From: Lentzea nigeriaca
GTDB taxonomy: Bacteria; Actinomycetota; Actinomycetes; Mycobacteriales; Pseudonocardiaceae
NCBI RefSeq assembly: GCF_016907955.1
Contig: NZ_JAFBCX010000002.1
Coordinates: 620,001 to 684,000, forward strand
Direction: 5' to 3'
DNA: 64,000 bases
The position numbers and the translations under genes are program-made. Of the stretch, positions 48,687 to 58,315 are shown piece by piece (positions within the stretch are counted from its first letter, which is position 1; every line of letters begins with the position of its first letter). The notes beneath the pieces were generated by a model. It worked only from the letters and a program-made list of their open reading frames with translations. It was not told the origin of the DNA and searched no databases.

Positions 48687-48766
48687 TCGGGTTGTTGAAC
48701 CCGCGAACGGGGAGGAGGCTGGGGTGACCCTCGTCACATGCTGCCCACCATCCCCTGGGAGGGTTC

Positions 48767-49296
<530 letters not shown>

Positions 49297-49300
<4 letters not shown>

Positions 49301-51720
49301 CCGCCACCGCGGAACCGGAAGTCGGCAAGGCCCGGCTCCGCAAGGAAGACGCTCGCCTGATCACCGGCCAGACCAAGTGGACCGACAACATCCAGCTGAC
49401 CGGCATGCTCCACATGGCAGTGCTGCGCAGTCCCGTCGCGCACGCCCGCATCCGCGGCATCGACTGCAGCCGCGCCACCGCGATGCCCGGTGTGGCGCTC
49501 GTGCTCACCGGTGAGGACTTCGCCGCCGAACAGGGCTCGCTGCCCTGCGCGTGGCCCATCACCGAGGACATGAAGTCGCCGCCGGCGCCCGCGATGGCCG
49601 TCGACCAGGTCAACTTCGCCGGTGAGGCCGTCGCGCTGGTGATCGCGGACAACGCCTACCGGGCAGCGGACGCGCTGGCCGCGATCGACGTCGACTACGA
49701 CGAGCTGCCGGTCGTGCTCGACCTGGAAGAAGCTCTCAAGGACCAGGACCTGGTGCATCCCGATCTCGGCACCAACAAGTGCGCGACCTGGGTCTTCGAC
49801 TCCGCCGAGGCGGGGAGCGGCACGGACGTCGAGGAAGCCATCGCGTCCGCCGAGGTCGTGATCGAGCGGACGTTCCGGCAGCAGCGGCTGATCCCGTCCT
49901 TCATAGAACCGCGATCGGTCGTCGTGGACCCGAGCGCCGACATGTTCACCATGTGGTCCGCCACGCAGATCCCGCACATCCTGCGCTGGATGCTCGCGGC
50001 CACCACGGGCATCGCCGAGCACAAGATCCGCGTCATCGCGCCGGACGTCGGCGGCGGGTTCGGCGGCAAGCTCCAGGTCACGCCGGAAGAGCTGCTCTGC
50101 CTGCTGGTCGCGCGGCGCATGGGCCGTCCGGTGAAGTGGACCGAGTCGCGCACCGAGTCGATGCTGTCCGCGCACCACGGCCGCGACCAGATCCAGAAGG
50201 TCACCGTGTCCGCCCGCCGCGACGGCACCGTGACCGGCCTGAAGGTCGAACTGCTCGCCGACATGGGCGCCTACCTGCGGCTCGTCACGCCGGGCATCCC
50301 GATCCTGGGCGCGTTCATGTTCAACGCGATCTACAAGTTCCCGGCCTACCGGTTCGTGTGCACCAACGTGTTCACGAACAAGACGCCGACGGACGCCTAT
50401 CGGGGTGCTGGACGGCCAGAGGCCACGTTCGCGATCGAGCGGATGATGGACGAGCTCGCGGTCGAGCTGGGCATGGACCCGATGAAGATCCGCGAGATGA
50501 ACTGGATCAAGCACGACGAGTTCCCGTTCACCACGGTCGCGGGCATGACCTACGACTCCGGCAACTACGAGGCCGCGACGGCTCGTGCGATGGAGCTCTT
50601 CGGCTACGAGGAGCTGCGCGAGGAGCAGGAACGGCGTCGTTCGTCCGGTGATCCGGTGCAGCTCGGCATCGGAATCTCCACCTACACCGAGATGTGCGGC
50701 CTCGCGCCGTCGCGCGTGCTGGGCGCTTTGCGTTATGGCGCAGGCGGATGGGAGACCGCGTCGATCCGCATGCTGCCCACCGGCAAGGTCGAGGTGATCA
50801 CCGGAACCTCGCCGCACGGGCAGGGTCACGAGACGGTGTGGTCGCAGATCGTCGCCGACCGGCTCGGCGTGCCGTTCGAGGACGTCGAGGTGCTGCACGG
50901 CGACACGGCGTCGGCGCACAGGGGCATGGACTCCTACGGCTCGCGTTCGCTGACCGTCGGTGGCACCGCCCTGGTGCACGCGGCGGACAAGGTGCTCGCC
51001 AAGGCCCGGAAGCTCGCGGCGCACATGATGGAGTGCGACGAGGCGGATGTGGAGTTCGCTTCCGGCTCGTTCTCCGTCCGCGGCACGTCGACCGTGCGCA
51101 CTCTGAGCGATGTCGTGCTCGCCGCGCACGTGGCGCACGACCTGCCGGAGGGCATGGAACCCGGCATGGACGCCGATGCCACGTTCGACCCCGACAACTT
51201 CTCGTTCCCGCACGGAACCCATTTGTGCGCGACGGAAGTCGACACGGAGACCGGCAGGGTGCGCATCCGCTCGTACGTGGCGGTCGACGACGTCGGCACG
51301 GTCGTCAACCCGTTGATCGTCGACGGTCAGGTGCACGGCGGGCTGGCCCAGGGCATCGCCCAGGCGTTGTACGAGGAGGCCATCCACGACGAGACAGGCA
51401 CCTTGACCACCGCCACGTTCGCGGACTACCTGGTGCCCTCGGCGGACGATCTGCCGTCGTTCCTGACGGCCCGCACCGCGACGCCGGCGACGTCGAACCC
51501 GTTGGGCGTCAAGGGAGTCGGCGAGGCGGGCACGATCGCCTCGACGCCCGCGGTGGTGAACAGCGTCCTGGACGCCGTGCGGCACCTTGGCGTGCGGGAC
51601 ATCGAGATGCCGCTGTCGCCGGAACGCGTCTGGACGGCGCTGCAGGGCGGGGCCGCGGACGCGTCCACACCGGCCGCCGGTGGCCTCGGTTCCATCGACT
51701 CGCAGGGAGGACAGTCATGA
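49297..51720 (+). CDS. coxL: Mo-hydroxylase large subunit, form-II CO dehydrogenase type
   Basis: 807-residue molybdopterin subunit of the xanthine-oxidase family. Active-site segment [12 protein letters not shown] (about residues 364-376) is the form-II signature; true CO oxidisers of form I carry AYXCSFR instead. GGGFGGKL binds the cofactor and GVGEAGT with the final catalytic Glu region is present near residue 737. CO oxidation is thus uncertain; an aldehyde or purine substrate is possible. ATG 49297 overlaps coxS by 4 bp. Confidence 0.9.
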
Positions 51721-52541
51721 TCCCGGCGGAGTTCAGGTACCTGTGCCCGTCCACTGTGGACGAGGCGGTGCGGATGCTCGCCGAGGAGGGTGAGGACGCC
51801 AAGATCATCGCGGGCGGGCAGTCGCTCGTGCCGGTGCTGCGAATGCGGCTGGCGGCGCCCACGGCGTTGATCGACCTCGGTGGGCTGACCGAGCTGACGG
51901 GCGTGCGCGACGAGGGCGACTCGTTGCTCATCGGTGCGATGACCACGCACTACGAGGTGCAGCGCGACCATCTGATCCACGACCACGCGTTGCTGTTGAA
52001 GCTGGCCACGGACACGGTGGCCGATCCGCAGGTCCGGCACCGCGGCACGTTCGGCGGCTCGCTGTGCCACGCGGACCCGGCCGGCGACCTGCTCGCACCC
52101 GCGCTGGCCCTGGACGCCGTGATGATCATCGCCGGTCCCGGCGGCCGTCGTGAGGTGCCCGCGTCGGAGTTCTTCGTCGACTACTTCGAGACGGCGCTGG
52201 CTCCCGACGAGATCCTCATCGACGTCCGGGTGCCGAAGTTCACGGGCTGGGGCGCGCACTACGAGAAGCTCAACCGGGTCGCGCAGGCTTGGTCGATCGT
52301 CGCGGTCGCGGCGGCCGTGCAGGTCCGCGACGGCTCGATCGCCGCGGCTCGGGTCGGCCTCACCAACGTCGGTGCTGGTCCGGTGCGCGCGGTCGACGTG
52401 GAATCCGCGTTGGTCGGTCAGCCCGCCACCGCCGAGGCGATCTCTGAGGCGGCTCTGCGGGCGTCCACGGGTGACGGCTACAAGGACAACCTGGCTCGGG
52501 TGCTCACCGGGCGTGCGCTGACGGCGGCGGTAGCGGGATGA
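51717..52541 (+). CDS. coxM: Mo-hydroxylase medium subunit, FAD-binding
   Basis: 274-residue FAD subunit with the two flavin-binding motifs AGGQSLVP (about residues 33-40) and TFGGSLCHADPAGD (about 110-123). ATG 51717 overlaps the coxL stop; its own stop overlaps coxG. Gene order S-L-M differs from the M-S-L order of Oligotropha but is common in actinomycetes. Confidence 0.92.
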   Translation: MIPAEFRYLCPSTVDEAVRMLAEEGEDAKIIAGGQSLVPVLRMRLAAPTALIDLGGLTELTGVRDEGDSLLIGAMTTHYEVQRDHLIHDHALLLKLATDTVADPQVRHRGTFGGSLCHADPAGDLLAPALALDAVMIIAGPGGRREVPASEFFVDYFETALAPDEILIDVRVPKFTGWGAHYEKLNRVAQAWSIVAVAAAVQVRDGSIAAARVGLTNVGAGPVRAVDVESALVGQPATAEAISEAALRASTGDGYKDNLARVLTGRALTAAVAG

Positions 52542-53134
52542 AGCTGACGCACTCGTTCGTCTCGCCGGCCCCGGCCGAGGAGGTCTGGGAGGCGTTGATC
52601 GACCCGGAACGCGTGGCCCCGTGCCTGCCAGGGGCCGCGCTGACCTCGGTCGACGGCAAGACGTTCAGCGGGGAGGTGAAGGTCAAGCTCGGCCCGGTGC
52701 AGCTGCTGTACCGGGGCAGCGGCGAGTTCGTGGAGATCGACCCGGTGCTGCGTCGCGCCGTTCTCAAAGCCGCCGGTAAGGACACCCGTGGCAACGGCAC
52801 GGCGTCCGTGGTGGTGACGTTCGAGGTCGGCGAGTCGGTCGAGATCGAGACCGATCTGGCGATCACGGGCCGTCCCGCCCAGCTCGGCCGCGGCCTGATT
52901 TCCGAGGTCAGCGGCAAGCTCGTCGACCAGTTCGCGGAATGCCTGGCGAGCACGCTGGGTTCCGGGGATGCTGACGAGGTGGCGCAACAGCAGCATCTCC
53001 GAGTGGTCCCCGACGAGCCGATCGACCTGATCGACACGGCAGGCGTACCGGTCCTGAAGCGCGTGCTGCCCGTCGCGGCCGGCGTGCTGGCGGTCGTGCT
53101 GTTCGTGGTCCTGCGACGCAGGCGGCAGCGCTGA
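52538..53134 (+). CDS. coxG: CoxG-type SRPBCC membrane-anchored protein
   Basis: 198-residue protein: an SRPBCC lipid/ligand-binding domain (MKLTHSFVSPAPAEEVWEALIDPERVAPCLPGA ... GKDTRGNG) and a C-terminal membrane helix (about 172-192) followed by a basic tail. CoxG recruits the dehydrogenase to the membrane, and some homologues carry quinone for electron transfer. ATG 52538 overlaps coxM. Confidence 0.88.
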   Translation: MKLTHSFVSPAPAEEVWEALIDPERVAPCLPGAALTSVDGKTFSGEVKVKLGPVQLLYRGSGEFVEIDPVLRRAVLKAAGKDTRGNGTASVVVTFEVGESVEIETDLAITGRPAQLGRGLISEVSGKLVDQFAECLASTLGSGDADEVAQQQHLRVVPDEPIDLIDTAGVPVLKRVLPVAAGVLAVVLFVVLRRRRQR

Positions 53135-54255
53135 AGCGTGGTGTCCGGTGGCCGGTCTTCGTGCTGGCCGCCGGCTTCGCGCTGTCCGCGTGCACCGGGT
53201 CGCCGGTGGTCATCACCAGCGCGCCTCCCACACCGTCCTCACCCACCTCGACGGGCCCGCCACCGCCCCGGTCGTTCACGCTGACCGCGGGCGGCGACAT
53301 CCTGATCCACCCCGCGCTGACCGAGCAGGCGGTCGCGGACGGCGGCGCCGCGGGCCGCAACTTCCAGCCGTTGCTCGCAGGCATCAAGGACACGCTGAAG
53401 GCCGACCTGTCGCTGTGCCACCTGGAGGTGCCACTCGGGACGAAGGAGGGCCCGTTCTTCGGCTATCCGTCGTTCCTGGCCCCGCCCGAGGTGGCGAAAG
53501 GCCTGGTCGACGTGGGCTACGACTCCTGCTCGACCGCCTCGAACCACACGCTGGACCGCGGCGTCTCGGCCATCCACACGACCCTGGACGCGATGGACGC
53601 CGTCGGCCTGCACCACACCGGCTCGTTCCGCACGCCCGAGGAAGCCGCCGCGCCGCTGATCCTGGACGCGGGCGGGGTCAAGGTCGCCCAGCTGTCGTTC
53701 ACCTACGGCTTCAACGGCATCCCGCTGCCCCAACCGTGGCGCGCGAACCAGATCAACGCGACCAAGATCCTCGCCGACGCCCGTGCCGCTCGTGCCGCCG
53801 GCGCCGAGGTCGTCGTGCTGTCCGTGCAGTGGGGCAACGAGTACCAGCACGCGGCGACCGACGAGCAGAAGGCGCTGGCCCGTCAGCTGCTCGGCGACCC
53901 CGCGCTGGACCTGATCATCGGCACGCACGTCCACGTGGTGCAGCCGTTCGAGAAGATCGGCAAGAAGTGGGTCGCGTACGGGCTGGGCAACGAGGTGGCC
54001 CGGCACGCGGAGCCGCGCGGTGTCACCGAGGAAGGGGCGATTGCTCGGTTCAAGTTCGAGCAGGGGCCTGAGGGGTGGACCGTCGTGGAGGCCTCTTACA
54101 CGCCGACGCTGGTCGAGCTGGGACCGCCGATTCGGTTGGTGGACCTGACTCGGATGCCTGCTTCCGATCGGCGGAATCAGGCGATCGAGCGGACCGAGGG
54201 CGTGGTGTTCAGCATGGGGGCGAAAGGGCAGGGCCTGGTCAGGTCGAAGCCCTAG
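53131..54255 (+). CDS. CapA-family lipoprotein (metallophosphatase-like)
   Basis: Secreted protein of the PgsA/CapA family: GGDILIHP, SNHTLDRG and the metal-site GTHVHVVQP. The lipobox is ALSAC. From GTG 53161 it would lack the basic n-region of a signal peptide; reading up in frame gives LKRGVRWPVF from CTG 53131, whose bases overlap the coxG stop as CTGA. I therefore place the start at CTG 53131 (374 residues), with GTG 53161 (364 residues) as the conservative option. CapA-like enzymes make or process gamma-glutamyl polymers; why one follows a molybdenum hydroxylase is unclear. Confidence 0.75.
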   Translation: MKRGVRWPVFVLAAGFALSACTGSPVVITSAPPTPSSPTSTGPPPPRSFTLTAGGDILIHPALTEQAVADGGAAGRNFQPLLAGIKDTLKADLSLCHLEVPLGTKEGPFFGYPSFLAPPEVAKGLVDVGYDSCSTASNHTLDRGVSAIHTTLDAMDAVGLHHTGSFRTPEEAAAPLILDAGGVKVAQLSFTYGFNGIPLPQPWRANQINATKILADARAARAAGAEVVVLSVQWGNEYQHAATDEQKALARQLLGDPALDLIIGTHVHVVQPFEKIGKKWVAYGLGNEVARHAEPRGVTEEGAIARFKFEQGPEGWTVVEASYTPTLVELGPPIRLVDLTRMPASDRRNQAIERTEGVVFSMGAKGQGLVRSKP

Positions 54256-54333
54256 AACCACTTGAACGTGTGAAAATGCGAGCGGGTTTGGAGTCCTTCC
54301 ATGTGCGACGGTGTATGAGACGGAAGGAACGCA

Positions 54334-54702
54334 GTGACCGCACTACCCGATAGGCCTCCGAGGCGTCTGCCTGCTGTTGCGACGGGTCTGTTGACCGTTG
54401 CTCAGTACGCCGCACTCGGAGAAACCGAAGACGGCTATACGGAATTGGTAAACGGCCGTCTGATCATGTCCCCCAGCCCTCTCGCCGATCACAATGTCAC
54501 GGGCTCGAACGCCAAGCGTCACGAGTACGCAAAGGCTGGCATCCCGTTCTACTGGATCATTGATCTCGACGAGCCCGTCTCACTGGCGCCAATGCATCTT
54601 GCTGGTCCCTTCGGCTATCAAGAGGTGCCTGTCGAAACCCAGGTCTACGAGACCGACGCGCCGTTCCCGCTGAAGATCCAGGTTGATCGGCTCATCGACT
54701 GA
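54334..54702 (+). pseudogene. Internally deleted Uma2-family nuclease
   Basis: 122 residues from GTG 54334. The N-terminal Uma2/DUF820 part (LLTVAQYAALGETEDGYTELVNGRLIMSPSPLADH) is joined directly to the C-terminal part (KRHEYAKAGIPFYWIIDLDEPVSL). The middle ~65 residues, which carry the PD-(D/E)xK catalytic core in normal ~190-residue members, are missing without a frameshift. It is probably inactive. Base composition is lower in GC than neighbours. It overlaps the convergent menC by 11 bp. Confidence 0.7.
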
Positions 54703-55636
54703 GTTTGCTCAACACCCTGTCGTACCGAGAAATCCAGGCCTCCGCGATCACATCGTTCGCGAACTCCTCGACGCGGTCCGGCACGGGTGGATTGGCGAGC
54801 ACCGGCAGATACCCGTCGACCGGCATGAGCGAATCGCTCGTGACATCGCCGTCCAGCAGCGACAGCGTCGCCAGCCCGCACGCGTAGTCGAGCTCCGGCA
54901 GCGCCGCCGCCAGCGCGACCCCGGCAGCCATCCCGACCGACGTCTCCAGCGCCGACGACACCACGCACGGCAGCCCGCACGCCTCGGCGATCTCCAACGC
55001 CCTGCGCACACCCCCGAGCGGCGCCACCTTGATCACCGCGATGTCCGCTGCCCCGGCCACGGCAACCTTGAGCGGGTCCTCCGCCTTGCGGATCGACTCG
55101 TCCGCGGCGATCGGCGCGCCGACCTTCCTGCGGACCTCGGCCAGCTCGTCCAGCGTGTGGCACGGCTGTTCCACGTACTGAAGCCCGCCGGCGGCCCTGT
55201 CCATGGCCCTGATCGCCGTGACGGCCGTGTCGACGTCCCACATCATGTTGGCGTCGACCCGCACGAACCCACCCGGTCCGAGTGCGTCCCGGACCGCTTC
55301 GAGCCGGGCGCAGTCCTCGCCGAGCGTGGACTCGGCGACCTTGACCTTGGCCGTCGAACAGCCGGATCGCGCGACGATCTCGTGCGCCTTCTCCGGGCTG
55401 ACGACGGGCACCGTGCAGTTGACCGGGATGCGGTCGCGAACCGGTGCGGGCCAGCCGTCGTGAGCGGCTTCGAGAGCGCACGCGAGCCACGGCATCGCCT
55501 CGTCGTCGTCGTACTCCTCGAACGGGCAGAACTCGCCCCACCCGGCCGGTCCCTCGAACAGCAGACCGGTGCGCTTCGTGATGCCGCGGAACCGCGCGCG
55601 CATCGGGAGGGAGTAGACGTGCACGCGCCGATTCAA
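54692..55636 (-). CDS. menC: o-Succinylbenzoate synthase
   Basis: Enolase-superfamily enzyme of menaquinone synthesis. Lys-x-Lys in AKVKVAE, metal ligands in RVDANMMW, YVEQPC and AADES, and a second-side Lys in VIKVAPLGG are present. I place the start at TTG 55636, which overlaps the lipoprotein stop (TTGA) and gives MNRRVHVYSLPMRARFRGIT, the family's usual N-terminus (314 residues); GTG 55624 is four codons shorter. The other men genes are not in the window. Confidence 0.85.
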   Translation of the reverse strand: MNRRVHVYSLPMRARFRGITKRTGLLFEGPAGWGEFCPFEEYDDDEAMPWLACALEAAHDGWPAPVRDRIPVNCTVPVVSPEKAHEIVARSGCSTAKVKVAESTLGEDCARLEAVRDALGPGGFVRVDANMMWDVDTAVTAIRAMDRAAGGLQYVEQPCHTLDELAEVRRKVGAPIAADESIRKAEDPLKVAVAGAADIAVIKVAPLGGVRRALEIAEACGLPCVVSSALETSVGMAAGVALAAALPELDYACGLATLSLLDGDVTSDSLMPVDGYLPVLANPPVPDRVEEFANDVIAEAWISRYDRVLSKLSR

Positions 55637-56139
55637 GCGCACTTCTGGAGCTCCAGCGAATGCCCGCCGCCCCGCAGGTTGACCGTGCCGACGGCCTGGA
55701 TGCCGAGCAACGTGCACACGATCTGCTGAACCGCGGCCCTGCTGAGCAGCGAGACGTCGGTGGAGATGCTGACGTCGAGGCCGCTCGCCACCCGGTCGAC
55801 CGTGGCCGGTGCGGCGTCGAACGGGACCTCGGTGGTGAGGCCACGGCTCTGCTCGGCGCCGTTCGGGCCCTGGGCGAGCAGAGCGACGACGTCGTAGCCG
55901 CTCAGGCTGCCCAGCGGGCGGCTGACCGGGACGGCCTTGCCCTCGGACACCCAGTAGAGCGCGGGCGCGGTGTTCTCGACGGGGCCGCTCGGCGCTTCGA
56001 GGCCGGGGATGGGCTCGGTCGGCCGGATGCCGCAGCCGGTGACGAGGAGGAGAACGATCACAAGCTGACGCAGGGGTCCCCTCCAGGGGGTCCCCCTGTT
56101 TCCATTATCCCAGGCAGCACCGACAATTCCGGGCCTCAC
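55633..56139 (-). CDS. GerMN-type lipoprotein of two-component operon
   Basis: 168-residue lipoprotein with a hydrophobic signal segment (LRQLVIVLLLVTGC; Cys at about residue 36) and a single GerMN/sporulation-like domain (PVSRPLGSLSGYDVVALLAQGPNGAEQSRGLTTEVP). GTG 56139 overlaps the kinase stop. Systems such as CseABC and MtrAB-LpqB in related bacteria also pair a lipoprotein with the kinase, which it can modulate. The signal-peptide region contains the DNA palindrome CAGGGGGTCCCCCTG (56085-56099). Confidence 0.72.
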   Translation of the reverse strand: MRPGIVGAAWDNGNRGTPWRGPLRQLVIVLLLVTGCGIRPTEPIPGLEAPSGPVENTAPALYWVSEGKAVPVSRPLGSLSGYDVVALLAQGPNGAEQSRGLTTEVPFDAAPATVDRVASGLDVSISTDVSLLSRAAVQQIVCTLLGIQAVGTVNLRGGGHSLELQKCA

Positions 56140-57509
56140 CGCTCACCTCCCAGCGGCAGGCGAAGCGTGAACAACGCCCCGCCACCCGGCCGGTTCGCGG
56201 CGACCAACGTGCCCCCGTGCAGCCGCGCGTTCTCCCAGGCGATCGCGAGCCCGAGCCCGGACCCCTCCGACCGTCCGCGCGCCGAGTCGGCCTTGTAGAA
56301 CCGCGCGAACACGTGCGGCAGGACGTCCTCCGGCAGCCCCGGACCGGAGTCGGCGACCTCGATCACCAGCGACGACTCCTCCACCGACAGCCGCACGGAC
56401 ACCGGCGCAGCCCCGTGCCGCAGCGCGTTGCCGACCAGGTTCGCGACGATCACGTCCAGCCGTCGCGGGTCCAGCCGCGCCCGCACGTCCGTGGGCAGCG
56501 AGGCCGACACCTCGAACCCGCGCATCTTCAGCGTCCGCGACACCACCTCGGCCACGTCGACGTCGTCCAACGCCAACGCAGCTGTCCCCGAGTCGAACCG
56601 GGTCACCTCGATCAGGTCGTTCACCAGCCGGGTCAGGTTCTGCGTCTCCCGGTTCACCAGCCGGGCGGCCTGGCCGGCCACTCCGGGCAGCGCGGCCGTC
56701 TCGGCGTCCAGCACGTCGGTCACGGCGGTCATCGCGGCCAACGGCGTCCGCAGCTCGTGCGACACGTCCGCGACGAACCGGCGTGCGTCGGCCTCCATCC
56801 GTCGCAGCTCACCAACGTGATGTTCCAGCGAGGACGCCGTGGTGTTGAACGTGGTGGCCACCGACGCCAGCTCGTCCCGTCCCCGCACCGGCACCCGCGC
56901 GGACAGGTCGCCCTGCCCGAGCCGCCAGGCCGCCATCCGCAGCTCCCGGACGGGCCGCAGCACCCCGCGCGCCGCCAGGAAACCCATGCCCAGCGCCAGG
57001 ACCAGGCCCGCGCCGCCGATCAGCCACGCGTTGCGCGCGAGCTCGTCGACGACCTCGATCTCGGAGGTGAACGGCCGCAGCACGTACACCTCGATGCCGG
57101 AGGACCCGCCGTCGGACACCCGCACCTGCATGCCGACGACGAGCCACACCGCGCCCGCGTACGGCACGCGCTGCCAGCCCACCCGCCCGGACGTCACCAG
57201 CGCCTGCAGCTCGGGAGTGACCACCGACGGGTCCATCGAACCGGCGGACACGTCCTTCGTCCGAGCGAGCGCCATGCCCTCACGCCCGGAGACCTTCCCG
57301 GCAATGCGTTCCAGGGACGCGGCGTCCGGTGACCTGGCGGGCAACGGGTACAGCTGCTCCACCCGGCTGGTCGTCTCGATGACGGCGTTGTCCTGGGCGC
57401 GCTGCACGATCGCGTCGCGCGACCGCACGTACCCGGCGCCGGCGACCGCCACCGCGGTGACGACGCTCAGGAACGCGAAAGCGAGCAGCAGCCGCAGGCG
57501 CAGCGTCAC
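56136..57509 (-). CDS. Sensor histidine kinase
   Basis: 457-residue membrane kinase: N-terminal helix (about 7-30), extracellular sensor (about 31-165), second helix, HAMP (about 190-240), HisKA with FVADVSHELRTPLAAM (about 255-270), and HATPase with NALRHGAAP, DSGPGLPE and GSGLGLAI. GTG 57509 overlaps the response-regulator stop by 4 bp. The signal is unknown; envelope stress is likely by analogy with lipoprotein-associated kinases. Confidence 0.92.
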   Translation of the reverse strand: MTLRLRLLLAFAFLSVVTAVAVAGAGYVRSRDAIVQRAQDNAVIETTSRVEQLYPLPARSPDAASLERIAGKVSGREGMALARTKDVSAGSMDPSVVTPELQALVTSGRVGWQRVPYAGAVWLVVGMQVRVSDGGSSGIEVYVLRPFTSEIEVVDELARNAWLIGGAGLVLALGMGFLAARGVLRPVRELRMAAWRLGQGDLSARVPVRGRDELASVATTFNTTASSLEHHVGELRRMEADARRFVADVSHELRTPLAAMTAVTDVLDAETAALPGVAGQAARLVNRETQNLTRLVNDLIEVTRFDSGTAALALDDVDVAEVVSRTLKMRGFEVSASLPTDVRARLDPRRLDVIVANLVGNALRHGAAPVSVRLSVEESSLVIEVADSGPGLPEDVLPHVFARFYKADSARGRSEGSGLGLAIAWENARLHGGTLVAANRPGGGALFTLRLPLGGER

Positions 57510-58186
57510 AGCGGTCCGAAGCGATAGCCGAAGCCGCGCACCGTCTGGACGTACACGGGCGCCGCCGGATCGTCCTCGATCTTCGACCGCAACCGCTGCA
57601 CGCACGCGTCGACCAGCCGCGAGTCGCCCAGGTAGCCCTGGTCCCACACGGACTCCAGCAGCTGCTGCCGCGACAGCACCCTGCCCGGCGACGAGGAAAG
57701 CTCAAGCAGCAACCGCAGTTCCGTCGGCGCCAGCGACACCGGCCGCCCGAGCCGCGTGACCACCAGCCCGTCGCGGTCGATCGTCAGGTCGCCGTAGCGC
57801 TCGGCCGCGACCTCGGACACCGAGAGGGACGACCGCCGCAGCACCGCGCGGATCCTGGCCTCCAGCACGCGGGCCTGCGCGGGCTTGGCCACGTAGTCGT
57901 CGGCACCGGCCTCCAGCCCCGCCACCACGTCGATGTCGTCGTTGCGCGCGGTCAGCATGATGATCGGGAGATCACCGGCCGCGCGGATCCGCCGGCACAC
58001 CTCGAACCCGTCCACGCCCGGCAGCATCAGGTCCAGCACCACCACGTCGGGTGCGGCGCTCGTCAGCAGGTCGAGGCCCTCCTCGCCCGTGCGCACCGCG
58101 TCCACGGTGTGTCCCTGGTAGGTCAGGGCGAGCGACAGTCCTTCGCGGACCGCCTCGTCGTCCTCGATCAGCAGTACGCGCGGCAT
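57506..58186 (-). CDS. OmpR-family response regulator
   Basis: 226 residues: receiver domain with acidic pocket EDDE, phospho-acceptor Asp in VVVLDLMLPG (about residue 51), Lys in YVAKPA, and a C-terminal winged helix (RLGRPVSLAPTELRLLLELSSSPGRVLSRQQLLESVWDQG). ATG 58186 follows GGAGG. First gene of the regulator-kinase-lipoprotein operon, divergent from the double protease. Confidence 0.93.
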   Translation of the reverse strand: MPRVLLIEDDEAVREGLSLALTYQGHTVDAVRTGEEGLDLLTSAAPDVVVLDLMLPGVDGFEVCRRIRAAGDLPIIMLTARNDDIDVVAGLEAGADDYVAKPAQARVLEARIRAVLRRSSLSVSEVAAERYGDLTIDRDGLVVTRLGRPVSLAPTELRLLLELSSSPGRVLSRQQLLESVWDQGYLGDSRLVDACVQRLRSKIEDDPAAPVYVQTVRGFGYRFGPL

Positions 58187-58315
58187 GTCCTCCAGCCTTC
58201 CGGACGGGTCTCATGAGGACGTCCTTGCCACGTCATCGTTGCGTAACGACCTTCCGTGCGGAGTTGTTGCCCAGCCATCACCCAGCGCGCACACGGGTTC
58301 GAAACCCTCTGCGAC

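Noticed and set aside
48688..48703. Terminator between the XdhC gene and coxS (CGGGTTGTTGAACCCG)
   Set aside because: Only a 6-bp stem without T-run; too weak to separate the operon, though it shares the TTGTTGAA core seen elsewhere.
56070..56110. Terminator between two-component lipoprotein and kinase (GGGGGTCCCCC palindrome)
   Set aside because: It lies inside the lipoprotein reading frame, has no T-run, and the genes overlap translationally.
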